Notes: generated from the letters alone by a model not told the origin. A DNA stretch of 64,000 nt from Petrocella atlantisensis (GCF_900538275.1 NZ_LR130778.1:1856001-1920000), one strand, 5' to 3'; counted from the stretch's first letter, positions 38,530-48,692 are shown. Numbers and translations are program-made.

Positions 38530-39492
38530 ATGAAAATTGCAAGAATATCCGGTATTGGGCATTATGTACCAGAGCTCAAAGTATCCAATAACGATCTATC
38601 AACAATGATGGATACAAATGATGAATGGATTCACTCGAGAACCGGTATAAGAAATAGACATATTGCAGTTACTGAAACCTCTTTTGAGATGGCCGGTTAT
38701 GCATCTTTAAGAGCACTAGAAAAAGCAGAACTGGACCCTAAAAATGTTGAACTCATAATTGTGGCAACCTTTTCAGGTGAGTATGCCACACCATCCATGG
38801 CTTGCCTTGTTCAAAAGGCGATTGGTGCTAGTAAGGCTATGTGCTTTGATCTCAATGCAGCATGTTCAGGCTTTGTTTATGGTATAGATGTTGCAGACCA
38901 GTTTATCAAAACCGGTAAATACAAGAATGCCTTAGTCATAGGAAGTGAGAAGTTGTCCCAGATCCTAGATTGGGAAGACCGAAGTACTTGTGTATTATTT
39001 GGAGATGGTGCAGGCGCTGTGATTTTAGAAGCCAATGATGAATTTGGTATTATTGATTCTATTAATTATGCAATTGGCGAAGCGTTTGAATGTTTATATG
39101 CAAAAAATGTTGGTAATAAAACACCTTTTTATGAAGAACAAAATGAGCATAAGCTTATGATGAATGGGCAGGATGTGTTTCAATTCGCTTGTAAGAAGGT
39201 ACCCGAGATTCTTTATGAAATGATGGCAAAGAATCAAATTACACAGGAAGATGTGGATTACTTTGTGCTCCATCAGGCTAATGTGCGTATTGTATCTAAA
39301 ATAGCTAAACGCATGAAAATCAATATGGACAAGTTTTATGTCAACATGGAGGCATATGGAAATACATCTGCAGCATCTATACCCATTGCATTGTCGGAAA
39401 TGTCAGAAGAAGGTTTGCTGACAGGCAAAAAAGTAATCATTGCGGGATTTGGTGCGGGATTGACATATGGCTGTAGTCTGATACAATTTTAA
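38530..39492 (+). CDS. fabH: 3-oxoacyl-ACP synthase III
   Basis: A 320-residue condensing enzyme that starts fatty acid synthesis by joining acetyl-CoA (or branched primers) to malonyl-ACP. The catalytic Cys is in FDLNAACSGFVYG, His in VLHQANVRI and Asn in YGNTSAASIP. Substrate-site residues W and R appear in TNDEWIHSRTGIRNRH. It is the first gene of a ten-gene operon. AAGGAGTAAATT precedes ATG 38530. Confidence 0.96.
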   Translation: MKIARISGIGHYVPELKVSNNDLSTMMDTNDEWIHSRTGIRNRHIAVTETSFEMAGYASLRALEKAELDPKNVELIIVATFSGEYATPSMACLVQKAIGASKAMCFDLNAACSGFVYGIDVADQFIKTGKYKNALVIGSEKLSQILDWEDRSTCVLFGDGAGAVILEANDEFGIIDSINYAIGEAFECLYAKNVGNKTPFYEEQNEHKLMMNGQDVFQFACKKVPEILYEMMAKNQITQEDVDYFVLHQANVRIVSKIAKRMKINMDKFYVNMEAYGNTSAASIPIALSEMSEEGLLTGKKVIIAGFGAGLTYGCSLIQF

Positions 39493-39612
39493 TGAATGGA
39501 TGCCTTGAATGGTTAAAGTGTTTTGAAACTTTAACCTGATTACAAGGATTCAAATAAAGTGTTTTTGATAACAAAAACCCAAAAAACAATAGATAAAATA
39601 GGAGGCAGTAAA

Positions 39613-39840
39613 ATGACTTTAGAAGCGTTAGTAGAAATTATTGTAGAAGAATTAGATGTAGAAGCAGCAGAGGTAGTGCCAACAGCATCTTTTATTGATG
39701 ATCTAGGTGCAGATTCATTGGATCTTTTTGAATTGGTAATGAGTATTGAAGATGCGTTTGGTGTTGCAATACCAAATGAAGAACTGGCAAATATCAAGAC
39801 CGTTCAAGATGTTCTTGACTATGCTGAGGCAAATGCTTAA
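39613..39840 (+). CDS. acpP: Acyl carrier protein
   Basis: A 75-residue acidic carrier with the phosphopantetheine serine in [22 protein letters not shown] precedes ATG 39613, which excludes an in-frame extension. A strong hairpin after the stop may raise the amount of acpP mRNA relative to the downstream genes, as carrier protein is needed in excess. Confidence 0.97.
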   Translation: MTLEALVEIIVEELDVEAAEVVPTASFIDDLGADSLDLFELVMSIEDAFGVAIPNEELANIKTVQDVLDYAEANA

Positions 39841-39854
39841 ACAATAGACAAAAA

Positions 39855-39897
39855 AGGTAAAAAGAACTTTTATTTAATATAGAGGTTCTTTTTACCT
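39855..39897 (+). terminator. Hairpin between acpP and fabD
   Basis: A 13-base perfect stem AGGTAAAAAGAAC (39855-39867) with GTTCTTTTTACCT (39885-39897) and a 17-base loop. Lacking a following T-run, it is more likely a partial terminator or an mRNA-end stabiliser than a full stop. Confidence 0.6.
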
Positions 39898-39929
39898 AAA
39901 TTAAAAAGAATGTATCAAGGAGAATAAAA

Positions 39930-40856
39930 ATGGGTAAGATTGCATTTATTTTTCCGGGCCAAGGCGCTCAACATGTAGGCATGGGTCGGGAAATTATTTC
40001 TAATTACATTGAAAGTAAGAAAGTGTTTGACCAGGCCAATGACTTATTGGATTTTGACTTATACGATTTATGCAACACTGAAAATACAAAAATTAATGAT
40101 ACAGCCTATACCCAGGTGGCATTGCTATCGGTATCCATAGCTACATTAAAAGTCATAGAAGACATGGGTGTCAAAGCGGACTATCTTGCCGGCTTGAGTC
40201 TAGGTGAATACAGTGCTCTCGTTGCAAGTGGATTACTGAGTTTTGATGAAGCTATTGATATTGTTAGAAAAAGAGGGCAATACATGCAAGAAGCTGCCCT
40301 TGAAACAGATGGTGGTATGGCTGCAATTATAGGTTCTAGTCAAGCGGCCATTTTAGAAGTCTTTAATCAAGTTGACGGTTATTTAACCATAGCCAATTAC
40401 AATAGCAGTAAACAAATTGTAATTGCAGGTGAGAAGGCAGCTCTGGACAAAAGTTATCCATTATTTGAGGCAGCAAAGATAAAAGTTATACCCTTGAACG
40501 TTAGCGGGGCCTTCCATAGTGACCTCATGGCCGGTGCAGCAGAAAAACTAAGACCAAGGCTTGAGTCTGTTATATTCAGTGAATATAAAACGCCCTACCT
40601 AAGCAATGTAACAGGTAAGGTGGTTACAGATATAAGTCAGATCAAAAACCTGTTGATAACACAAGTGAAGTCGCCTGTTTTATGGGAAAACAATGTACTA
40701 GAAATGATTGACCTAGGTGTAGATACCTTCATAGAAATCGGTCCAGGCAATACATTGGCAGGCTTAATAAAGAAGATAGATCGCAAGAAAAAAGTAATCA
40801 GTGTTAATAGTATAGATGGACTAGAAGAACTAAAAACATTCATGGAGGATAAGTAA
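39930..40856 (+). CDS. fabD: Malonyl-CoA-ACP transacylase
   Basis: A 308-residue enzyme transferring malonate from CoA to ACP. It begins IAFIFPGQGAQHVGMG, with the nucleophile in GLSLGEYSALVASG and the catalytic His in SGAFHSDLM. ATG 39930 follows AAGGAG; the stop overlaps the fabG start by one base (TAATG). In many Clostridia and streptococci fabK precedes fabD; here it is absent. Confidence 0.96.
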   Translation: MGKIAFIFPGQGAQHVGMGREIISNYIESKKVFDQANDLLDFDLYDLCNTENTKINDTAYTQVALLSVSIATLKVIEDMGVKADYLAGLSLGEYSALVASGLLSFDEAIDIVRKRGQYMQEAALETDGGMAAIIGSSQAAILEVFNQVDGYLTIANYNSSKQIVIAGEKAALDKSYPLFEAAKIKVIPLNVSGAFHSDLMAGAAEKLRPRLESVIFSEYKTPYLSNVTGKVVTDISQIKNLLITQVKSPVLWENNVLEMIDLGVDTFIEIGPGNTLAGLIKKIDRKKKVISVNSIDGLEELKTFMEDK

Positions 40857-41596
40857 TGGCAGATTATAAAGTAGCACTTATAACAGGGGGCAATACCGGA
40901 ATAGGTAAGGTAATAGCCTTAGAACTTGCTAAAGAAGGACATGATATTCTTCTAAATTATGTTTTTGATGAGGCAGCTGCGCTTGAAGTTAAAAGTCAAG
41001 TCGAAGCTATTGGAACCAGATGTGAACTTCTATATGGCGACATTAGTGACTTTGGTGTCGTGGAAAAAATGATGGAAGATGCCTTTAAGATTTTTGGTAG
41101 AATTGATGTTCTTGTTAACAATGCCGGTATAACAAGAGATAACCTGATTATGCGTATGAGCGAAGACGAATTTGATGCGGTCATTAATGTCAATTTAAAA
41201 GGTACTTTTAACTGTTGTAAGCATATTGCAAGAAAGATGCTTAAGCAAAAAGAAGGCAAGATTATCAATATCGCATCTATTGTTGGTGTCATGGGTAATG
41301 TTGGTCAAGTGAATTATTCGGCATCAAAAGCAGGCGTCATCGGCCTGACTAAAACCTTAGCAAGAGAATTTGCATCTAGGGGCATTAAAGTGAATGCCAT
41401 TGCACCGGGATTTATTAAAACGGCGATGACCGATAAGATGCCCGAGCAAGCGAGAACTGAAATGATTGCCAACATACCTCTAAATAGACTTGGAGAGCCC
41501 AAAGACATCGCTGACTTAGTTGTATTTTTAGCATCAGAAAAAGCGGATTACATAACAGGACAGATTATTGGCGTTAACGGTGGGTTATATATATAG
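40856..41596 (+). CDS. fabG: 3-oxoacyl-ACP reductase
   Basis: A 246-residue short-chain dehydrogenase reducing 3-ketoacyl-ACP with NADPH. It has the TGGNTGIGK cofactor motif, NNAGITRDNL, catalytic Ser in IASIVG, and YSASKAG. It is coupled to fabD by a one-base overlap and is followed by a 77-base gap holding an R2 arm pair. Confidence 0.96.
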   Translation: MADYKVALITGGNTGIGKVIALELAKEGHDILLNYVFDEAAALEVKSQVEAIGTRCELLYGDISDFGVVEKMMEDAFKIFGRIDVLVNNAGITRDNLIMRMSEDEFDAVINVNLKGTFNCCKHIARKMLKQKEGKIINIASIVGVMGNVGQVNYSASKAGVIGLTKTLAREFASRGIKVNAIAPGFIKTAMTDKMPEQARTEMIANIPLNRLGEPKDIADLVVFLASEKADYITGQIIGVNGGLYI

Positions 41597-41600
41597 TAAG

Positions 41601-41637
41601 GTTATAGCGCCAAAACATAGTTTTGACATATTAATCT
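41601..41637. repeat. R2-type short palindrome between fabG and fabF
   Basis: GTTATAGCG...CAAAAC-ATA-GTTTTG...ACATATTAATC: a mini-hairpin (41611-41625) with the same flanks as the R2 element at 47183-47247, but with the interior missing. It looks like a solo, internally deleted R2. Confidence 0.55.
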
Positions 41638-41673
41638 TAGTAAGAACAAAAAGATGTGAGAAGGAGTATAAGA

Positions 41674-42909
41674 ATGAGTAGAAGAGTTGTCGTCACAGGT
41701 ATTGGTGCAATCACACCAATTGGAAATAATGTGGACCAATTTTGGTCGGCATTAAAAGAAGGTGTTTCAGGTGTGGATATGATCACTCAATTTGATGCGT
41801 CCGACTATCCGGTCAAAATTGCAGCTGAATTAAAAGATTATAATCCTAAAGATTTTTTAGATAGAAAAGATGCGAAGCGTATGGAACGTTTCTCACAGTT
41901 TGCAGTGATTGCAGCTGGAGAAGCCCTTGCTATGTCAGGTCTTGAGGTGACAGAAGAAAACTGTGACCGAATTGGAACTTTTATCGGATCTGGTATGGGT
42001 AGTCTTGGTATGATTGAGGAAGAAGAGCAACGTTTGCTTGAATTTGGTCCTCAAAGAGTAGCACCCCTCATTATTCCCAAAATCATTGTTAATATGGCAG
42101 CGGGTAATGTTGCAATTAAATATGGTTTAAAAGGACCTTCTCATTGTATTGTGTCAGCGTGTGCTTCAGGTTCACATTCTATTGGCGAAGCCTTTCGTAA
42201 CATCAAGTTTGGCTATATGGATGTTGCTGTAACCGGCGGCACAGAAAGTTGCATCACACCTATGGGTATTGCAGGATTTAGTGCCTTAACAGCATTAAGT
42301 ACGAATCCGGATCCCAAAAAAGCATCCCGACCGTTTGATGGTGGGCGTGATGGTTTTGTTATGGGTGAAGGCGCCGGTATATTGGTTCTTGAAGCGCTTG
42401 ACCATGCTCTAGAACGTGGCGCTACCATATTGGCTGAAATAGCAGGATACGGTGCAACGACCGATGCTTATCATATGACATCACCGGCACCTGGTGGTGT
42501 GGGCGGAGCCAAAGCCATGACTTTAGCGATTAACGAAGCCGGTCTTTTGCCATCAGAAGTTGATTATATCAATGCCCATGGCACAAGTACCCCATATAAC
42601 GATAAATTCGAGACAGAAGCTATCAAAGTTTCTCTAGGTGAGCATGCATCAAAAGTTGCCATTAATTCCACCAAATCTATGACTGGGCATTTGTTAGGTG
42701 CTGCCGGTGGTGTAGAAGCCGTTGTATGTATCAAATCCATTCAAGAGGATTATCTGCATCCGACAATTAATCAAGAGATTCATGATCCGGAATGTGATTT
42801 GGACTATGTACCAAATGTTGGAAGAAGTGCAAAGGTGAATGTAGCCTTGTCCAATTCATTAGGGTTTGGTGGTCATAACGCTACCTTATTATTCAAAAAA
42901 TATAAATAA
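41674..42909 (+). CDS. fabF: 3-oxoacyl-ACP synthase II
   Basis: A 411-residue chain-elongating ketosynthase. The catalytic triad is seen as Cys in VSACASGSHSIGEA, His in NAHGTSTPYND and His in KSMTGHLLGAAGG. ATG 41674 follows AGAAGGAGTAT; an upstream in-frame start lacks a ribosome site. Its length and motifs are typical of FabF. Confidence 0.97.
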   Translation: MSRRVVVTGIGAITPIGNNVDQFWSALKEGVSGVDMITQFDASDYPVKIAAELKDYNPKDFLDRKDAKRMERFSQFAVIAAGEALAMSGLEVTEENCDRIGTFIGSGMGSLGMIEEEEQRLLEFGPQRVAPLIIPKIIVNMAAGNVAIKYGLKGPSHCIVSACASGSHSIGEAFRNIKFGYMDVAVTGGTESCITPMGIAGFSALTALSTNPDPKKASRPFDGGRDGFVMGEGAGILVLEALDHALERGATILAEIAGYGATTDAYHMTSPAPGGVGGAKAMTLAINEAGLLPSEVDYINAHGTSTPYNDKFETEAIKVSLGEHASKVAINSTKSMTGHLLGAAGGVEAVVCIKSIQEDYLHPTINQEIHDPECDLDYVPNVGRSAKVNVALSNSLGFGGHNATLLFKKYK

Positions 42910-42935
42910 AATAAGTTTGGGAGGATATGTCCAAT

Positions 42936-43424
42936 ATGGAAACGAAAGAAATATTTAATCTAATTGAAAGTTTGAAGACGACAGAATATGCCCATATAGA
43001 AATTACTCATGAAGGGACGCATCTGGTATTTGATAAGATTGGCGGAAAAATAATTAATGAGCCAGCCATCCCTTCAACACCGATACAAAATAATGTAAAC
43101 ATGACAGAAACGACACCAGCACCCTCCGGTAACATATATTATGAAGAAAAAACAGTGACAGCAACACCTGTTGAAGAAGAGAGCTTTTTGTCTATTGACT
43201 CACCAATTGTTGGAACCTATTACAATGCACCAAGTCCTGAAGCCGGTGCTTATGTTAAAGTAGGCGATAGGGTAAAAAAAGGTGATGTGGTATGCATTAT
43301 TGAGGCCATGAAACTTATGAATGAGATTGAATCTGAAGTGGATGGCGAGATTGTTGCAATCATGGCTCAGAATGAAACACCAGTAGAATATGGTCAAAAA
43401 CTTTTTAAAATAAAACCCTTATAA
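42936..43424 (+). CDS. accB: Biotin carboxyl carrier protein of acetyl-CoA carboxylase
   Basis: A 162-residue carrier of the biotin prosthetic group. The N-terminal helix ([14 protein letters not shown]) is followed by a Pro/Thr/Ala-rich linker (about residues 45-75) and the biotinyl domain with the lysine in [16 protein letters not shown] 42936 or 42927 could be used; GGGAGG lies 11 or 2 bases before them, so the first is preferred. Confidence 0.95.
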   Translation: METKEIFNLIESLKTTEYAHIEITHEGTHLVFDKIGGKIINEPAIPSTPIQNNVNMTETTPAPSGNIYYEEKTVTATPVEEESFLSIDSPIVGTYYNAPSPEAGAYVKVGDRVKKGDVVCIIEAMKLMNEIESEVDGEIVAIMAQNETPVEYGQKLFKIKPL

Positions 43425-43434
43425 GGAGCATGAT

Positions 43435-43857
43435 ATGTTAGATATTAAGCAAATTCAAGAAATAATTCCACATAGAGCACCATTTTTATTGTTAGACCGT
43501 GTAGATGAATTGGTTGTTGGTGTAAGTGCAACAGCTACAAAAAACGTTACTTTTAACGAATATTTTTTCCAAGGCCATTTTCCTGCAGAACCGGTTATGC
43601 CTGGTGTTTTAATTATTGAAGCCTTAGCTCAAACAGGTGCAGTAGCCATATTGGCCAAAGAAGAAAATAAAGGTAAGATTGCATATTTTGCAGGTATTGA
43701 TAAAGCAAAATTTAAACAAAAGGTCGTACCGGGCGACGTGCTAAAACTAGAAGTGGAAATCATTAGATCAAAAGGTCCTATTGGCATCGGTAAGGCGACA
43801 GCATCAGTAGATGGTAAGATTGCTACGGAATGTGAACTTAAATTCTTTGTCGGTTAA
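43435..43857 (+). CDS. fabZ: 3-hydroxyacyl-ACP dehydratase
   Basis: A 140-residue hot-dog-fold dehydratase. [14 protein letters not shown] and the catalytic [20 protein letters not shown] are diagnostic. Only one dehydratase is present; whether it isomerises to make unsaturated fatty acids cannot be told. AAGGAGCATGAT precedes ATG 43435. Confidence 0.96.
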   Translation: MLDIKQIQEIIPHRAPFLLLDRVDELVVGVSATATKNVTFNEYFFQGHFPAEPVMPGVLIIEALAQTGAVAILAKEENKGKIAYFAGIDKAKFKQKVVPGDVLKLEVEIIRSKGPIGIGKATASVDGKIATECELKFFVG

Positions 43858-43871
43858 AATAGGAGGCTTGT

Positions 43872-45227
43872 ATGTTTGAAAAAATATTAATTGCCAATCG
43901 AGGTGAGATTGCTGTTAGAATCATAAGAGCATGTCGAGAGATGGGCATAAAAAGTGTTGCAGTTTATTCAGATGCAGATAGAGAATCGCTCCATACACAA
44001 TTGGCAGATGAGGCGATATGTATTGGTCCAGCTAATTCTAGAGAAAGTTATCTAGATATTACAAGAGTCATTAGTGCTGCTGTCATAACAAAAGCAAACG
44101 CCATTCATCCTGGATTTGGCTTTTTATCGGAGAATCCGACCTTCGCACATGCTTGTGAAGATTCTAACATAATACTCATAGGTCCCTCGTCAGAGATGAT
44201 TGAAGCCATGGGTAATAAGTCAAGAGCCAGAAAAACCATGATTGAAGCAGGTATTCCTGTTGTACCGGGTTCAGACGGTATTGTCAAAAGCATTGAAGAA
44301 GCTAAAAGGATAGCAAATGATATTGGCTATCCTATGATTGTCAAGGCATCTTCTGGCGGTGGCGGTAAAGGTATGCGTATTATCTTAAATGAAGGTGAAC
44401 TTGAGAAGAATTTTATCATGGCACAAAAAGAAGCTAAAGCATCTTTTGATGATGATGCCATGTATATGGAACGTTATATTGTTAATCCTAGTCATATTGA
44501 ATTTCAGATTTTAGCAGACAATTTCGGTAATACGGTGCATCTTGGCGAACGCGACTGTTCTATACAAAGACGCCATCAGAAGATTGTGGAAGAAGCACCA
44601 TCTTCAAGAATTACGCCAAAACTAAGAAAAACAATGGGTGATGTAGCTGTAAAGGCAGCAAAATCTATCAAATATAGAAATGCCGGAACCGTTGAATTTT
44701 TACTTGAAGAAAGTGGTGAATTTTTCTTTATGGAAATGAACACACGTATTCAAGTAGAGCACCCGATTACAGAGATGATCACAGGTATTGACTTGATTAA
44801 AAAACAGATAGAAATTGCAGGTGGAAAACCTCTAAATCTAAAACAAAAAGATATCGTGTTAAGGGGACATTCAATTGAATGCCGCATTAATGCAGAGAAC
44901 CCTTCAAAAGGATTTAGACCTTCACCGGGAACCATTGATTATTTACATATGCCTGGCGGTAATGGTATTAGAATAGATTCAGCCATTTATAACGGTTATA
45001 CGGTACCACCACTTTATGACTCAATGTTGGCGAAGCTCATCGTTCATGGAGATACACGTGAAGATGCTATCCGTAAGATGAACAGCGCCCTTGGTGAGTT
45101 TGTGGTGTCTGGTATTGATACCAACATTGACTTTCATATGGAAATTATTAATCAACCGGATTTTATTTCTGGGAATTATAATACAAGTTTTATTGAGAAC
45201 ATTCAAGGCGACAAATTTGTTAAATAG
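43872..45227 (+). CDS. accC: Biotin carboxylase subunit of acetyl-CoA carboxylase
   Basis: A 451-residue ATP-grasp enzyme that carboxylates biotin on AccB. Motifs: ILIANRGEIAVRIIRACRE, the ATP loop KASSGGGGKGMRI, MEMNTRIQVEHPITEMITG and ECRINAENP. AGGAGGCTTGT precedes ATG 43872. It lies between fabZ and accD as in many Firmicutes. Confidence 0.97.
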   Translation: MFEKILIANRGEIAVRIIRACREMGIKSVAVYSDADRESLHTQLADEAICIGPANSRESYLDITRVISAAVITKANAIHPGFGFLSENPTFAHACEDSNIILIGPSSEMIEAMGNKSRARKTMIEAGIPVVPGSDGIVKSIEEAKRIANDIGYPMIVKASSGGGGKGMRIILNEGELEKNFIMAQKEAKASFDDDAMYMERYIVNPSHIEFQILADNFGNTVHLGERDCSIQRRHQKIVEEAPSSRITPKLRKTMGDVAVKAAKSIKYRNAGTVEFLLEESGEFFFMEMNTRIQVEHPITEMITGIDLIKKQIEIAGGKPLNLKQKDIVLRGHSIECRINAENPSKGFRPSPGTIDYLHMPGGNGIRIDSAIYNGYTVPPLYDSMLAKLIVHGDTREDAIRKMNSALGEFVVSGIDTNIDFHMEIINQPDFISGNYNTSFIENIQGDKFVK

Positions 45228-45241
45228 GTTAGGTGGCATTT

Positions 45242-46087
45242 ATGAAAAATATATTCAAGAAAACCCATTATATTCAATTGACACCCAATCCAAAGAATAC
45301 AAACGAAGCCAACGTTCCAACAGGATCTTGGATTAAATGTCCAAACTGTCATGAATTAATTTACAAAAAAGCATTAAAGGACAGTGATTTTGTTTGTGGT
45401 AGCTGTAAAAAGCACTTTAGAATGGATGCTGAAAGTCGTCTAGATTCAGTTCTGGATGAAGGTACTTTCTTAGAGATGTTTACTGACCTTAAAACAGTCA
45501 ATGTTCTGAATTTCAAAGGATATGATGAAAAAATCAAGGCCTTAAAAATCAAAACTAAGCTGCATGAAGGCATAATGACGGGTACAGGTATGATAGAAGG
45601 TAGAGAAGTTGCTATCGGCGTCATGGATTCTAGATTTTTAATGGGTAGCATGGGTGCTGTTGTAGGAGAAAAAGTAACATTATTGGTTGAGATGGCGACG
45701 GAAGCTTCCTTACCTGTTATCATTTATACCGCATCAGGTGGTGCCAGAATGCAAGAAGGCATTATATCACTCATGCAGATGGCCAAGACATCAGCGGCTC
45801 TAAAACGACATTCAGATGCAGGCTTACTGTATATAACCGTTTTGACAGACCCAACAACAGGTGGTGTTACAGCCAGCTTTGCTATGTTAGGTGACATCAT
45901 TTTGGCGGAACCAGGTAGTTTGATTGGATTTGCCGGTCCAAGGGTTATTAGAGATACCATTAAGCAAGAGTTACCGGATGGTTTTCAGACAGCGGAGTTC
46001 TTAATGGAACATGGCTTTGTAGATAAAATTGTTCATAGAGAAGACATGAGAAGTACTCTAAGCAGTCTTCTTAAAATGCATAGTTAG
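45242..46087 (+). CDS. accD: Acetyl-CoA carboxylase carboxyltransferase subunit beta
   Basis: A 281-residue carboxyltransferase half with the N-terminal zinc finger (CPNCHELIY ... CGSCKKHFR) and the crotonase-like core ([39 protein letters not shown]). ATG 45242 follows TTAGGTGG. accA starts 13 bases after its stop. Confidence 0.96.
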   Translation: MKNIFKKTHYIQLTPNPKNTNEANVPTGSWIKCPNCHELIYKKALKDSDFVCGSCKKHFRMDAESRLDSVLDEGTFLEMFTDLKTVNVLNFKGYDEKIKALKIKTKLHEGIMTGTGMIEGREVAIGVMDSRFLMGSMGAVVGEKVTLLVEMATEASLPVIIYTASGGARMQEGIISLMQMAKTSAALKRHSDAGLLYITVLTDPTTGGVTASFAMLGDIILAEPGSLIGFAGPRVIRDTIKQELPDGFQTAEFLMEHGFVDKIVHREDMRSTLSSLLKMHS

Positions 46088-46099
46088 GAGGATCTTAGT

Positions 46100-46888
46100 A
46101 TGAAGGCATGGGATCGCGTATTAAAGGCTAGAAAAAAAGATCGTCCGACTTCTTTGGAATATTTGGACGTTATATTTGATTCTTTTATTGAACTACATGG
46201 AGACCGTTTATACTCAGATGATAAGGCCATTGTAGGTGGGCTTGCAAAACTTGGGGATATAAATGTTACGGTTATAGCACAAGAAAAGGGTAAAAAGCTC
46301 AAAGATAAGATGGCGAGAAATTTTGGAAGCCCCTTGCCGGATGGCTATAGAAAAGCACTAAGACTCATGAAGCAAGCAGAAAAGTTTAATCGTCCGATTA
46401 TCTGTCTCGTAGATACACAAGGTGCCTTCTGTGGCATTGAAGCTGAAGAACGTGGGCAAGGTGAAGCAATCGCCAGGAATCTCTATGAGATGTCAGCACT
46501 CAAAGTACCTATTATAACCATTATTATTGGTGAAGGTGGTTCTGGTGGTGCTCTGGCACTTGCGGTATCTGATGAAGTATGGATGCTAGAAAACGCCATC
46601 TACTCTATACTTTCACCGGAAGGTTTTGCCAGCATACTTTATAAAGACGGATCAAAGGCGCCACTCATTGTGGATGAAATGAAAATTACCGCAAAGGATT
46701 TACTTGGTCTTAAAGTCATAGAAAAAATCATTGATGAACCTGAAGAAGGCATTGAAGTCAATTTTAACCAAACAGCAGCAGTTTTGAAAAAAGCTTTAAT
46801 TGAGAAAGTCGAAGAGCTATCGCTGTTGGATGAAACGACTTTAGTAAATAAAAGATATAATCGGTACAGACAATTTACATATGAATAG
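46100..46888 (+). CDS. accA: Acetyl-CoA carboxylase carboxyltransferase subunit alpha
   Basis: A 262-residue partner of AccD that transfers the carboxyl group to acetyl-CoA. Recognised from FIELHGDRLYSDDKAIVGG, LVDTQGAFCGIEAEERGQ and GEGGSGGALALAV. It is shorter than the E. coli form (319) at the N-terminus, as is usual in Clostridia. It is the last gene of the fab-acc operon and a strong hairpin follows. Confidence 0.96.
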   Translation: MKAWDRVLKARKKDRPTSLEYLDVIFDSFIELHGDRLYSDDKAIVGGLAKLGDINVTVIAQEKGKKLKDKMARNFGSPLPDGYRKALRLMKQAEKFNRPIICLVDTQGAFCGIEAEERGQGEAIARNLYEMSALKVPIITIIIGEGGSGGALALAVSDEVWMLENAIYSILSPEGFASILYKDGSKAPLIVDEMKITAKDLLGLKVIEKIIDEPEEGIEVNFNQTAAVLKKALIEKVEELSLLDETTLVNKRYNRYRQFTYE

Positions 46889-46890
46889 TA

Positions 46891-46934
46891 TTGAACTATA
46901 ATAGAGACGTGTATACGTCTCTATTATAGTTCAA
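46891..46934 (+). terminator. Terminator of the fab-acc operon
   Basis: A perfect 20-base stem (46891-46910 with 46915-46934, centre loop GTAT), starting three bases after the accA stop. The tail is only moderately T-rich (GCATTTTTG), so some read-through into the small downstream gene is possible. Confidence 0.8.
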
Positions 46935-46961
46935 TGCATTTTTGTGAAATAGAGGAAAAAA

Positions 46962-47084
46962 ATGACGATGTATAATAAAAATACTAAAAAGAAAAAGATT
47001 AATCCCACTTTTAAAGCTGGTATTATTTGTGTTTTGGCTATAGCAATAATCTGGGTGGTCATGACTTATGGTAATGTCTGGTAG
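46962..47084 (+). CDS. 40-residue single-pass membrane microprotein
   Basis: A short reading frame with a good ribosome site (AGAGG, 6 bases before ATG 46962) directly after the fab-acc terminator. The peptide is a basic N-terminus (NKNTKKKKINPT, about 8 positive or polar residues) and one hydrophobic helix (about residues 20-35, AGIICVLAIAIIWVVM) ending YGNVW. The positive-inside pattern predicts a cytoplasmic N-terminus. I do not recognise the family. The combination of start signal, codon use and topology supports a real gene; the position after accA suggests a membrane-lipid link, which is a guess. Confidence 0.65.
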   Translation: MTMYNKNTKKKKINPTFKAGIICVLAIAIIWVVMTYGNVW

Positions 47085-47182
47085 TAGGGTATGTCCTTAT
47101 GTAAGCCTTTACATAGAATCATATATTCTATATAATTAACGAAGGGTCAAAATAAGATTTATTAAAATTCATTTATTTATAT

Positions 47183-47287
47183 GATTAAGGTGTCAAAACT
47201 ATAAAGTTGAACTTTCGCATACAATATATAGTTTTGACCCTATAACCTTATATGAATATTGAACGGAATAGTTTTGACATTTTAACA
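47183..47287. repeat. R2 palindromic element and adjacent half element
   Basis: TTAAGGTGTCAAAACTATA on the left and TATAGTTTTGACCCTATAACC on the right form inverted ends around a 25-base centre (47185-47247). A second end, AATAGTTTTGACATTTTAAC, follows at 47268-47287. The same end motif recurs at 41620, 49429, 49550 and 63353. The 267-base gap between the microprotein and pgi otherwise shows no gene. Confidence 0.7.
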
Positions 47288-47351
47288 GGATAAAGGCATT
47301 TTTTATAAATGCAACAAATGAAACAATATAAAAGACATAGGAGGATAAAGT

Positions 47352-48692
47352 ATGAAATTAGGATTAGATTATTCAAGAAGTTCAGTACTGGATCATGAAT
47401 TGAAAGGTTTTGAAAAAATGGTCGAAGCAGCACACCAAATGCTTCATGAAAAAACAGGCCTTGGGAATGATTTTTTGGGTTGGATTGACTTGCCTTTAAA
47501 TTATGATAAAGAAGAATTCAATCGAATAAAAAAAGCGGCCAGCACCATTCAAGAAAAGGCGGATGTATTGGTTGTTATTGGTATCGGTGGTTCTTATTTA
47601 GGTGCAAAAGCGGTCATTGATGGTTTATCGAATGCTTTTTATAACCTTCAGGACAAGGAAAATCGTAAAGGTCCGCAAATCGTTTTTGCCGGTCATAATA
47701 TCAGTGGTACATATTTAAGTCAACTGGTTGACTATTTGAAGAATAAAGAAATCTGCATCAATGTTATCAGTAAGTCAGGTACAACAACAGAACCTGCCAT
47801 CGCTTTTAGAGTCTTAAAAAGTCTGATTGAAGATAAATACGGCAAAGAAGAAGCCAAGAATCGTATTTTTGCTACAACCGATCAGTCAAGAGGTGCTTTG
47901 CGTCAGCTTGCAACAGCTGAAGGCTATGAGACCTTTATTATTCCCGATGATGTTGGAGGTAGATACTCTGTGCTCACACCGGTTGGATTGCTACCGATTG
48001 CAGCAGCAGGTATCGATATTGATGCCTTAATGGAAGGTGCTTCCTCAGGAAGAGAAGAATATGGTAATCCGAAACTTGGGGAAAATACTTGTTATCAGTA
48101 TGCTGCCGTTCGAAATGCACTATATAATAAGGGTAAAACAACTGAAATCCTAGTAGACTATGAACCGGTCATGTTCTTTGTGGCAGAGTGGTGGAAGCAA
48201 CTTTTTGGTGAGTCTGAGGGTAAGGATCAAAAAGGTATATTCCCTGCTGCTGTACATTTTTCAACAGACCTCCATTCAATGGGCCAGTATATACAAGATG
48301 GTCGAAGAGATATTTTCGAGACGGTTGTCACCATTGAAAAGCCAGAAGAAGATGTAGCCATAAAAGAAGATGAAGGGAACCTAGACGGCTTGAATTATCT
48401 TGCCGGTGAAACATTCAATTATGTTAACCAAAAAGCATTCCAAGGAACCTTATTGGCTCATGTTGATGGTGGTGTACCCAATGTGGTCATCAGTTTGCCT
48501 GAATTAACACCTTTTTACTTTGGAAAGATGATTTACTTCTTTGAAAAAGCTTGTGGCATCAGCGGTTACTTACTTGGTGTAAATCCATTTGATCAAGAAG
48601 GTGTTGAAGCCTATAAGAAGAATGTATTTGCTTTATTAGGCAAACCGGGTTATGAGGAGTTACGAGAAGAGCTAATGAAGAAGCTAAAATAG
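47352..48692 (+). CDS. pgi: Glucose-6-phosphate isomerase
   Basis: A 446-residue enzyme of glycolysis interconverting glucose-6-phosphate and fructose-6-phosphate. It has [14 protein letters not shown], the SIS sugar-phosphate site [16 protein letters not shown] and [17 protein letters not shown] (PGI signature 1). Length equals that of the Gram-positive PGI (about 450). AGGAGGATAAAG precedes ATG 47352. It is monocistronic. Confidence 0.97.
   Translation: MKLGLDYSRSSVLDHELKGFEKMVEAAHQMLHEKTGLGNDFLGWIDLPLNYDKEEFNRIKKAASTIQEKADVLVVIGIGGSYLGAKAVIDGLSNAFYNLQDKENRKGPQIVFAGHNISGTYLSQLVDYLKNKEICINVISKSGTTTEPAIAFRVLKSLIEDKYGKEEAKNRIFATTDQSRGALRQLATAEGYETFIIPDDVGGRYSVLTPVGLLPIAAAGIDIDALMEGASSGREEYGNPKLGENTCYQYAAVRNALYNKGKTTEILVDYEPVMFFVAEWWKQLFGESEGKDQKGIFPAAVHFSTDLHSMGQYIQDGRRDIFETVVTIEKPEEDVAIKEDEGNLDGLNYLAGETFNYVNQKAFQGTLLAHVDGGVPNVVISLPELTPFYFGKMIYFFEKACGISGYLLGVNPFDQEGVEAYKKNVFALLGKPGYEELREELMKKLK

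Noticed and set aside
43200-43397. Antisense open frames inside accB, fabG and similar genes
   Set aside because: They mirror the codons of well-supported genes, lack ribosome sites and have no recognisable protein features.
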